A stretch of DNA of 64,000 nt, from positions 11,328,352 to 11,392,351 of the forward strand of contig CM060126.1 of the NCBI GenBank assembly GCA_030522415.1, in the 5' to 3' direction. This stretch comes from Channallabes apus (taxonomy: Eukaryota > Chordata > Actinopteri > Siluriformes > Clariidae). Shown one piece after another: positions 47,186-56,596 of this stretch (its first letter is position 1; each line of letters begins with the position of its first letter). Both the position numbers and the translations under genes were made by a program. The notes under the pieces were generated by a model. That model ran no database searches. It was not told where the DNA came from and worked only from the letters and a program-made list of their open reading frames with translations.

Positions 47186-49182
47186 CCCCCACCCATAAAA
47201 GTCAAAATCATTATTTTGACAAAAAGACACATCAAGAAACATATTTTACAATAGAAACTCAACTCTGTCTCCAAAAATGAGGATGCACCAACACAGATTA
47301 ATACCGCTGCACAGATCGAGATAGTGATAATATATGCAGTTAACGATAGGCCAACACTCCTCGCAGTCGCCACCCGCGAACGGCTCATCTGTAAAGGTAC
47401 CACAGTTTCATCAGGCAAGTTTGGTTCAACATGACATTTTACTCTGACAGGTGTAGTTTGCAGAAAAGATTCAGATAAATTGACATCATCAAACTTGCGT
47501 GCTTGTGCACGTGTAACTGCACATGATGGGAACACTGTAGGACAATTGGAAACACCATCATTGTTAACATCAGCTACTGGTTTTTCTGTCACAATAGGAC
47601 GAGGGAAAACACCACCTGCCAGATCATTACCCAGGATTACCTGAACTCCTTCAACAGGGAGTTCGGTACAAATACCAACACGTACTTTCCCCTTCACTAT
47701 TTCTGTCTCAAGATAAATGTCATGAAGTGGAACTGTGATACAGCCTGCTCCTATGCCACGTAAAATAACATCAGTGCCTGTGTAGGTTTTTTGAGACAGT
47801 GAAAGTGTACCAGCTAACATCAGAGTCTGTGCTGCACCTGTATCTCGCAGAATGGACACTTGTCTGCGAACACCTTCAGGGCTGTCTGCCACTGACCCTT
47901 GTAACATGAATGGCTTATAAACTTCCACTGTTTGTTCAGGTACGACATGTTTTACTTGGCTTCCAACAAACCCCACAGATTTTGACTTTACAGCTGTATT
48001 TCTCTTTTTCCAGGCCTCACAGTCTGAGATCAGATGATCAGCACTCAAACAGTAGAAACATACTCTACCTCCCCCTGAGCGATACTGAGAAGTTCTAAAC
48101 GTGCTCCCTCTTGCAGGTTTCACACTGCTTGCTGAAGGTTTCACCTGCTCTTCAACCCCACGGACAGGGAATTTATCCGTTCTCAGAGTAGGACAAAATA
48201 CAGTACGGTGCGTCAACTCAAATTCATCAGCCAATACAGCAGCTGCTGATAATGACATGACTTTTTGCTCATTCAAGTGCAATACAACATTCTCAAAGAC
48301 ACAATTTTTAAAGTCCTCCAATAGAATTAACTCTTTAAGAGCCTCAAAAGTGGTAGCTTTAGTTGCAGCACACCACTTTTCAAACAGTGTTTGCTTTTCA
48401 CGGGCAAACTCCACAAATGTTTGTCTGTCTGTCTTTTTATGGGACCTAAATTTTTGTCTATAAGCCTCTGGCACTAACTCATACGCACGCAGAACAGTTT
48501 GTTTGACCGTGTCGTAATCCAGGCTTTGTTCAACAGGCAACGCAGAGCACACATCCTGCGCTTTACCAGTCAACTTACATTGTACCAAGAGAGCCCACAT
48601 TGCTCTTGGCCACTGTAACGTAGCTGCCACACGTTCAAAAGCTATGAAATAGCTATCCACCTCAGTCTCTCTAAAAGGAGGTACTAAAACAATATGCTTG
48701 CTTACATCAAAATGGGGTGGGGAGGTAGTCACTGGGGCAGAAACTGGAGAGGAGAAGACGGGCGCAGCCGTTGCAGGTAACTGTGCGAATGATGGAGAAG
48801 CAGGTGAACTCTCCGGCGCAATCTCAGCCCGGTGCAGCCGGCCGAAATCTCGCCGAAAATGCTCCCTCTCCATCTCAAGCTCCAGCTCTCGCAACCATAA
48901 CCTTTGAGCTTCTGTTTCCTCTCGTTTAATTTCCAGCTCCACCTCCCTCGTTTTTAGAACCAAAAGCTGGTTTGATTCCCCAATTGGTGGTGTTATTACC
49001 TTATGCTTGGGGGGCGTGGAAGGTGACTGCGGCGCAGGTAATGGCCTACCGTCGACCTCCGTCGGCGTTGAAGCATCCTCGCTCTTAGCACACTCTCCAG
49101 GCTCTCCAGGCAAAATCTGCTGTTCAATTAATTTGTCAAGCAATATTTTTTTAACTTCTCTTTTAAGACCTTTTCTTGGCAC
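47032..49182 (-). CDS. Gag-protease polyprotein with hydrophobic tail (LTR element)
   Basis: A single uninterrupted frame of 716 residues, starting MPRKGLKREVKK. Parts in order: an acidic and coiled-coil region (about 75-115, LELEMEREHFRRDF); a capsid-like region with LTGKAQDVCSALPVEQSLDY and YELVPEAYRQKFR, followed by a helical SCAN-like part (about 200-320); a CCHC zinc knuckle C-X2-C-X4-H-X4-C (CFYCLSADHLISDC, about 373); a retroviral-type aspartic protease with RDTGAAQT (about 446) and ILGNDL; then a tail with a membrane-spanning segment (SLTAYIITISICAAVLICVG, about 606-626) and a second hydrophobic stretch. The last 50 or so residues are translated LTR and may be incidental. No polymerase follows. 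The intact frame suggests recent activity or selection; such an element would need the polymerase of a related autonomous one. Virus-like particle assembly is the family role. Confidence 0.85.
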   Translation of the reverse strand: MPRKGLKREVKKILLDKLIEQQILPGEPGECAKSEDASTPTEVDGRPLPAPQSPSTPPKHKVITPPIGESNQLLVLKTREVELEIKREETEAQRLWLRELELEMEREHFRRDFGRLHRAEIAPESSPASPSFAQLPATAAPVFSSPVSAPVTTSPPHFDVSKHIVLVPPFRETEVDSYFIAFERVAATLQWPRAMWALLVQCKLTGKAQDVCSALPVEQSLDYDTVKQTVLRAYELVPEAYRQKFRSHKKTDRQTFVEFAREKQTLFEKWCAATKATTFEALKELILLEDFKNCVFENVVLHLNEQKVMSLSAAAVLADEFELTHRTVFCPTLRTDKFPVRGVEEQVKPSASSVKPARGSTFRTSQYRSGGGRVCFYCLSADHLISDCEAWKKRNTAVKSKSVGFVGSQVKHVVPEQTVEVYKPFMLQGSVADSPEGVRRQVSILRDTGAAQTLMLAGTLSLSQKTYTGTDVILRGIGAGCITVPLHDIYLETEIVKGKVRVGICTELPVEGVQVILGNDLAGGVFPRPIVTEKPVADVNNDGVSNCPTVFPSCAVTRAQARKFDDVNLSESFLQTTPVRVKCHVEPNLPDETVVPLQMSRSRVATARSVGLSLTAYIITISICAAVLICVGASSFLETELSFYCKICFLMCLFVKIMILTFMGGGVTCRSNARMCVCVARVCAHARRRRVRDLSPLSLSLPLSYLQEAPPRWNVP
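47186..47196 (-). other. Polypurine tract
   Basis: ATGGGTGGGGG on the minus strand directly before the 3' LTR, the expected plus-strand priming site. Confidence 0.65.
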
Positions 49183-49367
49183 GTCAACTTAAAAAAATTC
49201 AGCAATGCTGAACAAATCGTCCTTACGACACTGGTCAAACTGCTCTCGGCTAGGAGCCAGTGTAAAGGCAATTAAGTCAAATGCCATGTTTCTATCACTA
49301 CTGTCCAACTCAAGAAGACAGCCAAACAAACAAAAAGGGCGAATATCTTCCACAATAGACAAGCCAC

Positions 49368-49478
49368 CACTTGTTAGCCAGTAACTGGCAATGGACGAGT
49401 TCCCACTTTTTAGCCAGTGATTGGCAACAGACGAGCCCCCACTTTTTAACCAGGGACTTGCAAAGGACGAGCCCCCAC
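49368..49478 (-). repeat. Triplicated leader/primer-binding repeat
   Basis: Three imperfect tandem units of about 37 bp, each containing ACGAG(C/T)(C/T)CCCAC and (A/G)CCAG..A.T.GCAA. The unit touching the 5' LTR holds the functional-looking primer site. Confidence 0.8.
49465..49477 (-). other. Primer-binding site, tRNA-Pro type
   Basis: TGGGGGCTCGTCC on the minus strand, two bases after the 5' LTR, is complementary to the 3' end of tRNA-Pro as in many vertebrate retroelements. The match ends after 13 bases. Confidence 0.75.
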
Positions 49479-50262
49479 TTGTTACGACCCCCGGTCTAGG
49501 GTCAAGGGACGCAACAAAGAAAATAATAAATTGATTATAAATAAATATTCTTGCAACCAAGATTTTGTGCGTGGTTTTTATTTTAACACACACGCACATA
49601 CACATACAGGAAGCTCTGGGCTTCAGGATTGAGCCAGGCCAAAACAATAAACAAAACCCCCCCTCTATCTCCTCCCTCAAACTAACTAAACTACCAAAAG
49701 AAACGAATATAAATCAAAATACAGCAACTAAACTAGCTTCCTAACTACTTACAAAAACAGGAGAAAACAGGGGACAACAAAAATGGCACCCAACCCCTAC
49801 TGCTTCCTTGCAACTATGTACAAACAAGAAAAGAACAAAATATATATACACAATATTTACAACAAAGAAAACAATATACAAAAGCCGAAGGAAAACTTCC
49901 ATCCACGCTAACACAAACAAACAAAAGAAAATTCAAAAACAACAAAAGGGAACCCAGATAGCAAGGTGACATTGATTCAATGTTGAAATTTCATCAGAAT
50001 CATCATTTTGGTTGAGGTTGATTTTTCAATGCTAAATAATGTTGAATCAATGTTGATAATTCAATGCTTTTCTATGTTGAAAAGACAAACATTGAATCAA
50101 TGTTGATTTTTGGTTGTGGAACCCATCCTCATTCAACAATGTAAGGCAAATTAAATTAACTAAGTGCATTTCTATAAAAATGTGTATGCATGTGTGTATG
50201 TGTTTAAAACAGGTTAAAAAATTGACTACAAGAGATTTGCCATGGTGCTTAAAAAAAATAAA

Positions 50263-50266
<4 letters not shown>

Positions 50267-50330
<64 letters not shown>
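50267..50330 (+). repeat. (AT)n microsatellite
   Basis: About 30 AT units. Confidence 0.95.
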
Positions 50331-50332
<2 letters not shown>

Positions 50333-50679
50333 AGGAAAAAAAATAATTTGACGGTAAGTTTTGTGTATTTACCTTGCTGTCTAGTTTACTCACTTGAGAG
50401 CTTAATTCCTGTTTGCCGTTCAAAAGTACTCAATTTTCGGCTCGCATTTAACATCGGAGGGTGTTTTTACACTGTCGCCACGTCATTATAATACACTCTA
50501 CAGGCATGAGAATTCAATATGTTGTAGTCTGGAAGTTCCTGCCACTCACGGTGAAACAATTTTGGCGATGCGACCTACGGTATTCTGTTGGGAAGCATTT
50601 GTTTGAGACCTTAGTTCCTGTTTCCCGTTGTCTGTGTCTGACCCAGAGCAGTGTGCGTGCCCCACATGGAAAGAACCTA

Positions 50680-51330
50680 TATGAGGATATATGCGCATAT
50701 ATGAAACCTATATGCAGTATATATGCGCATATAACCGCACCTATATGGGGCCAGGGGTAGCTCAGTGGTTAAGGCATTGGACTAAGGTTCAAACCCCACA
50801 ACCACCAAGTTGCCACTGTTGGGCCCTTGAGCAAGGCCCTTAACCCTCAACTGCTCAGATGTGTAATGAGATAAAAATGTAAGTCGCTCTGGATAAGAGC
50901 GTCTGCCAAATGCCTAAATGTAAATGTAAATATGAGGATATATGCACATATATGAAACAAAAATGCAGTATATATGCACATATATGATAATATATATGCT
51001 GCATATATGCGTATATATGCTGCATATATGCGTATATATGCCACATGTAGGCAACATTGAGGTGCATATATGTGCATATACAGGCCATATAGGTCTCCTG
51101 TATTGCTTCTTTATATCCACATATAAGCCCTATATGTACATACAAGATATGTCTCCTATGGCAGGATCTGGTCATTTTAGCTCATATCTCACTTTGGCAA
51201 CTGTCATACATGATGCCTAGCTCATATTTTCTATTATCAAGGCAATAACTAAGAACTAACAAAAAAAATGCAAAAAACTAATCCTAATTGGCCACATGCA
51301 GTATATGAGGATATATGCACATATATGAAA
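50680..51330. repeat. Cluster of palindromic ATATGC(G/A)CATAT motifs
   Basis: The phrase GAGGATATATGC(G/A)CATATA recurs at about 50692, 50936 and 51309, and related words (GCATATATGCGTATATATGC) fill 50930-51075. The motif is a near-palindrome of alternating purine and pyrimidine. A SINE is inserted in the middle. Confidence 0.75.
50746..50937 (+). repeat. Second type of tRNA-derived SINE
   Basis: Head with box A (TAGCTCAGTGGTTAAGG) and box B (GGTTCAAACCC), a middle (TTGAGCAAGGCCCTTAACCC) and the widespread tail GTAAGTCGCTCTGGATAAGA followed by (AAATGT)n. It is a different family from the DANA/Mermaid-type copies. Confidence 0.85.
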
Positions 51331-51651
51331 CCTCAGTCTCCGTGAAAATCTTTTTGAAACACGTCACTAAAATTAACTGAAATGAGAAATATATCTATAT
51401 AAAGCTTAAAGTGTCTACTTTTAAATGATGCAAGTCACATTGAAAACAAATATTCTCAGTTTATGTAATCTCTGTCACACTTATATGCTAATGACCCGAG
51501 GCAGGACACGCCCACACGCCAATCACACGGAAATCAGTCCGGGTAATTTACATACTAGACCACGCCCCCGGACACCGGCATGAAAAAACGAACACAGAGA
51601 GACAGGTTTGAAAATACTCCGATTCAGTGAGTTTTCAGCACGTTTTGGAAG

Positions 51652-51786
51652 ATGGCGCGCGCTTACACATCCGAGGAAACTCTTCAGAATGTTCTGGAAA
51701 GTTTACATTTACCTCAGAAGAAGACTGTGTGACTCCGACGACGAACAGGAGCATTTTGAACAGAGAATAGACCCATGCTACACTGG
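51652..51786 (+). pseudogene. piggyBac-type transposase, N-terminal exon
   Basis: Starts MARAYTSEETLQNVLES; after small deletions a second frame reads CDSDDEQEHFEQRIDPCYTG, the acidic N-terminal region of fish piggyBac-like transposases, followed by a GTAAG donor. Frame breaks make it inactive. Confidence 0.6.
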
Positions 51787-52513
51787 GTAAGTTATTAAGT
51801 CTTATATAACTCTTATTCTGATAATATTAAACTAATATTAGTAAATATTTTCCTCACTACAGCTAGCTCTTGTCAGCTTGTGTGACACATTGGCTTTCAA
51901 TGCCATTTATATAGTTTAGGTAAATCATGCTAACATGCTGCCTCATGTAGCACAAACATGATATTTCCCGGTGGCTAAGCTAATGCCTTATGGAGTTTAC
52001 AGATGTTTATATTCACCTTGTTTTGGATAGATTTAGATTATGGTTGCTAATGTGTATTTGGCTCCATTTTGGTTAGCTTATAACACTGCTATCAGTAATG
52101 TTATTTAGCACAAACAAGCTAGTTCCAGGTGGCTAAAATACAGCCTTATGTAGCTAAGTGATGCTTATGAATATTTCTTTGGTGTAAATGTATATAATCC
52201 CTTTTGTTTAGCGTGTATTTACAAATACCTGATAAGATGTAATTGTTTAGAATGTGTTCAATATGTGTGTAATGTCCAGTGGATGGTGTTTTTTAAAACT
52301 CAAATTGAATTATGGCTGCAGTGTGTAGTATTATCTATCACCATCATTGATGCTGTCATGTGACCTACAGAAGAGAGGTGTATATTTTTCATGTTGAAGT
52401 GTGGATACATTATTGGTCATCTCTGTACTGTATATATTGTGCGTCCATATTAATTGCACATCCATTTACTCTGAACAGTATAGGTTAACATTTTTTTATT
52501 TATTTGTTTTTAG

Positions 52514-52900
52514 GAATGTGTCTGCATCACCCTTGCCTTCACCAGCCCCTCACATCAGGACACGCAAGCTCCGTTCAGATGGACCTCTTGTATTTGTGAA
52601 GTGGATGGACACACGAGAAGTATCTACCTGTTCTACCATCCATTCTGCTTATACAGTAGACGCGGTGAAGATGAGGGTGAAATTACAAGGTACATGGACT
52701 ACAAAGACATTTCCATGTCCTGTGACTGCATACAACCAGCACATGGGGAGTTGATCACTCTGATCAGCTATTACAATACTATACTACACAGCACAAAACA
52801 ATGAAGTCGTACAGAAATATTTCTCTACACTGCTTGGACATTGCTCCAACCAATGCTTACCCTGCATGTATGTTTTGTACAGTTTTTTTTTTATCTTGCA
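52514..52900 (+). pseudogene. piggyBac-type transposase, C-terminal part
   Basis: After acceptor TTTTTAG the frame reads HIRTRKLRSDGPLVFVKWMD, then a DTREVSTCSTIHSAY segment and PVTAYNQHMG before a stop; the next frame continues with VDHSDQLLQYYT. These are the last part of the piggyBac catalytic domain. The central segment with most catalytic Asp residues is deleted. Confidence 0.75.
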
Positions 52901-53168
52901 CTGTTTTACTCTGAATGTCTGTCTTTTTTCAGTTTTTATTTTGTACTGTTCCTGTTGCAGTTTTACCCTGCATGTAAACAAATGTCCAGAATGTCCAGAT
53001 TATCATTAATCTGCATTTATACATAAAATCCTATTAACTATTGGGAAGCTAAACATAAGAATCAGTATGAAACATGAAAAGTTTCTAAAAGTTGCCAATA
53101 AATTAATATTGTGATGTGAAATAATTTTTCAAATTGAAGTTATAAAGGGCTCTGGGGTGTTTTGCCAG

Positions 53169-53271
53169 GCAGAAGCGTGGAGAGCAGCCCGCCTTGCCAC
53201 CTCTGCTACTGCCATGGTACGGAATCTGCTGCTGGGCACCTTCGACTTGGAGACTTGACCAAATTAAAAAG
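53169..53271 (+). pseudogene. Possible BEN-domain exon
   Basis: Between an acceptor (GCCAG) and a donor (AAGGTAG) the frame reads AEAWRAARLATSATAMVRNL, then LLGTFDLET, resembling the start of a BEN domain (DNA-binding, helical). The frame closes with TGA after a likely one-base loss. No further BEN exon was recognised nearby. Confidence 0.45.
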
Positions 53272-54893
53272 GTAGCCATTATTGGTGAGTAAATGCATAA
53301 TGCGTTGAGAAGGGAAAACAAAACATTTAAGACTTTATAAGTTCACCACTTTAACCATAACCTACTTGTATCAATGTTTATTAGCCATCAATGGAGACTG
53401 CATAAGGTAGGGCACCCATTATTGTTACTCTATCTGCTTGGGACCTATAATACTAATTCATCACTTGCTCACTTCTTAATCCTACCTTTCCTCTTCTAAA
53501 GCCACATTATATTGCGCTGTAAGGTGTGTAGTCCTCTATTTTGTAGAACATATAGTGTTGCAAATAACCTCGTGGCACTAATTGTTGTTGTCTGAAGTTT
53601 TAATAAATAATCATAATGCTGTCAAAAATAATGTCATAAATAGATTTTCTTCATCAATTAACTTCTATTAATTAAATAAAATTTTTAATGTAAATTTTTA
53701 AAGTTTAATGGAATGGCTGTGTGAAAGATGCTGAAGCTGACGTGCCACTGGTCTTTTATATTAATGTTGTTCGGAAGCCTGTGTAATGATGTAGTTTCGA
53801 CATCTATCGACTGAACAGCGTTTTTTCGACTTGTTTTCATGTTATTGTTGTTCAGCAATGGCATGGACGTGATGTTTTGGCAAAAGAAGGGTGGGATGGT
53901 GGTTGATGGTGACTGAAAGCGGTGACTGAGTAGATTGGACGTCACAGCAGCTCGTGAAAAGGCAGAGCTACTTTATGCAAGCTGTGTGCATTCTACTGTG
54001 GATTGACTGTTTTGAAACTTATATGGTAGTTACATAGCCCCTAGACCTCAGTTACCATGAAAAAAGCCATGAAATTTCAGTTTTGACCATATGGGATCTT
54101 AAACAAGGACGTCATCTTTTTTTAATTATTGTTTGTTCGGGGAGGAATTATAGACCACAATGTCAGCATGATCTTGCGTTGTTTCCTTATCACTTCTTGT
54201 GTGCGTTTGGCTGTAGCTTGCACACCAGACAGAGTTGTTGGCGATTCATCCTATTGTAAAGTCATGCAGTGTGTAATCTCCTGTCGCCAATTCATTGTGC
54301 AGTGTGAACACAGCAGCAACTAAATGCTACCACAGATAGTACAGTGTGAAAACAATGGTGATCCGATGACTTTTTGAAAATCATGCAGTGTGAGTTTGAG
54401 GAGAAGGTAAAAAGCAATGCAAAACAAATAATGTACAGTTTATGTTGTCATTACTTTGCTCTCAAACTAAATGCAACGTAATAATAGGCGTTATTTAATA
54501 ATAACATTAACAGTGCAGCATGCATCTAACTCTGGGTAAAAAGCTTATAATAAAATCACCAAAATAAGTCTTCACGTTAAGAATAAATATGCAAACAGTA
54601 CGGTATCTGAGCGTACGGATTGGAAATTTGTGCATACAGTTTGTTAATCCGTGGCCACGATTTGTTAAACTGAGGGAACAGTTTAAGTATTTGAGTGCGG
54701 GGGACAAATTGCAAAACCGTCGCCACGGATTGATTTTTTTAATTTTTTTAATTTTTTGGTCCTACAGGTTTTTTTTTTTTTTTTTTTTTTTTTGCAAATA
54801 ACAGACTACATTGTTACATTAAGTATATTGGTTTTCATAGCATTGAATATGTACATTGTAGGACAACATTTGCAGATTGTGAAATAACACATA

Positions 54894-56268
54894 CAGGTCC
54901 TTCTCAAAAAATTAGCATATTGTGATAAAGTTCATTATTTTCTGTAATGTACTGATAAACATTAGACTTTCATATATTTTAGATTCATTACACACAACTG
55001 AAGTAGTTCAAGCCTTTTATTGTTTTAATATTGATGATTGTGGCATACAGCTCATGAAAACCCAAAATCCCTATCTCAAAAAATTAGCATATCATGAAAA
55101 GGTTCTCTAAACGAGCTATTAACCTAATCATCTGAATCAACTAATTAACTCTAAACACCTGCAAAAGATTCCTGAGGCTTTTAAAAACTCCCAGCCTGGT
55201 TCATTACTCAAAACCGCAATCATGGGTAAGACTGCCGACCTGACTGCTGTCCAGAAGGCCATCATTGACACCCTCAAGCAAGAGGGTAAGACAGAAATTT
55301 CTGAACGAATAGGCTGTTCCCAGAGTGCTGTATCAAGGCACCTCAGTGGGAAGTCTGTGGGAAGGAAAAAGTGTGGCAGAAAACGCTGCACAACGAGAAG
55401 AGGTGACCGGGCCCTGAGGAAGATTGTGGAGAAGGACCGATTCCAGACCTTGGGGGACCTGCGGAAGCAGTGGACTGAGTCTGGAGTAGAAACATCCAGA
55501 GCCACCGTGTACAGGCGTGTGCAGGAAATGGGCTACAGGTTGCAAATTTTGCTTGTCATTCGGAAATCAAGGTGCCAGAGTCTGGAGGAAGACTGGGGAG
55601 AGGGAAATGCCAAAATGCCTGAAGTCCAGTGTCAAGTACCCACAGTCAGTGATGGTCTGGGGTGCCATGTCAGCTGCTGGTGTTGGTCCACTGTGTTTTA
55701 TCAAGGGCAGGGTCAATGCAGCTAGTTATCAGGAGATTTTGGAGCACTTCATGCTTCCATCTGCTGAAAAGCTTTATGGAGATGAAGATTTCATTTTTCA
55801 GCACGACCTGGCACCTGCTCACAGTGCCAAAACCACTGCTAAATGGTTTACTGACCATGGTATTACTGTGCTCAATTGGCCTGCCAACTCTCCTGACCTG
55901 AACCCCATAGAGAATCTGTGGGATATTGTGAAGAGAAAGTTGAGAGACACAAGACACAAGTACCTGCAAAAGGATTCCCGACCAAGTATTGAGTGCAGAA
56001 CTGAACATAATTATATGAAGGTTGACTATTTTTGTATTAAAAACACTTTTCTTTTATTGGTCGGATGAAATATGCAAATTTTTTGAGATAGGGATTTTGG
56101 GTTTTCATGAGCTGTATGCCACAATCATCAATATTAAAACAATAAAAGGCTTGAACTACTTCAGTTGTGTGTAATGAATCTAAAATATATGAAAGTCTAA
56201 TGTTTATCAGTACATTACAGAAAATAATGAACTTTATCACAATATACTAATTTTTTGAGAAGGACCTG
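54894..56268 (+). mobile_element. Tc1 transposon with long inverted ends, internally deleted
   Basis: Ends CAGGTCCTTCTCAAAAAATT on both sides, flanked by TA. The inverted repeats are about 210 bp long and hold a second internal motif (CTATCTCAAAAAATTAGCAT near 55068), the IR/DR arrangement of Sleeping Beauty-like elements. The arms are nearly identical, so it is young. Confidence 0.92.
55222..56010 (+). pseudogene. Tc1 transposase with central and C-terminal deletions
   Basis: Starts MGKTADLTAVQKAIIDTL with both helix-turn-helix parts (IGCSQSAVSRHLSGK; RATVYRRVQEMGYR) intact to 55540. A deletion there removes the strand with the first catalytic Asp and shifts the frame. The other frame goes on with KYPQSVMVWGAMSAAGVGPL, QHDLAPAHSAK (second Asp) and NSPDLNPIENLWD (third acidic residue), and is then cut near 55960. 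It cannot be active but could still be mobilised. Confidence 0.9.
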
Positions 56269-56471
56269 TATATTAAAAAAAATCTAATGTGTGCATTGTA
56301 TCTATGGAAGATTGTAGGACATTTCAAAACATATGTTGCATATCTGTACATTTGTAAAAGTCACATTTCCAAAAATTTAGGACCCACCTTCTGTCATTCA
56401 TAAACAACTACCACTCCAAGTTTTTAGAGCATTGTATAGTTCTAACCTTTTGTTTGTTTTTCATTCTTTAG

Positions 56472-56596
56472 ATGCACTACTACAACAACAGCTGAAGAAA
56501 AGGAGGCCACAGAGTTTCTTTGCTTCAACAGTTCAGAAATGGCTTCGTTATGCCCCAGAACGGCTGGGGGGAATTGCTCGTGGTGGAAAACCATAA
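56472..56596 (+). pseudogene. Orphan terminal exon, function unknown
   Basis: After a good acceptor (CATTCTTTAG) one frame reads ALLQQQLKKRRPQSFFASTV, then QKWLRYAPERLGGIARGGKP, and a stop. An AATAAA follows at about 56947. I do not recognise the domain; it may be the last exon of the gene to which the BEN-like exon belongs. Confidence 0.4.
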
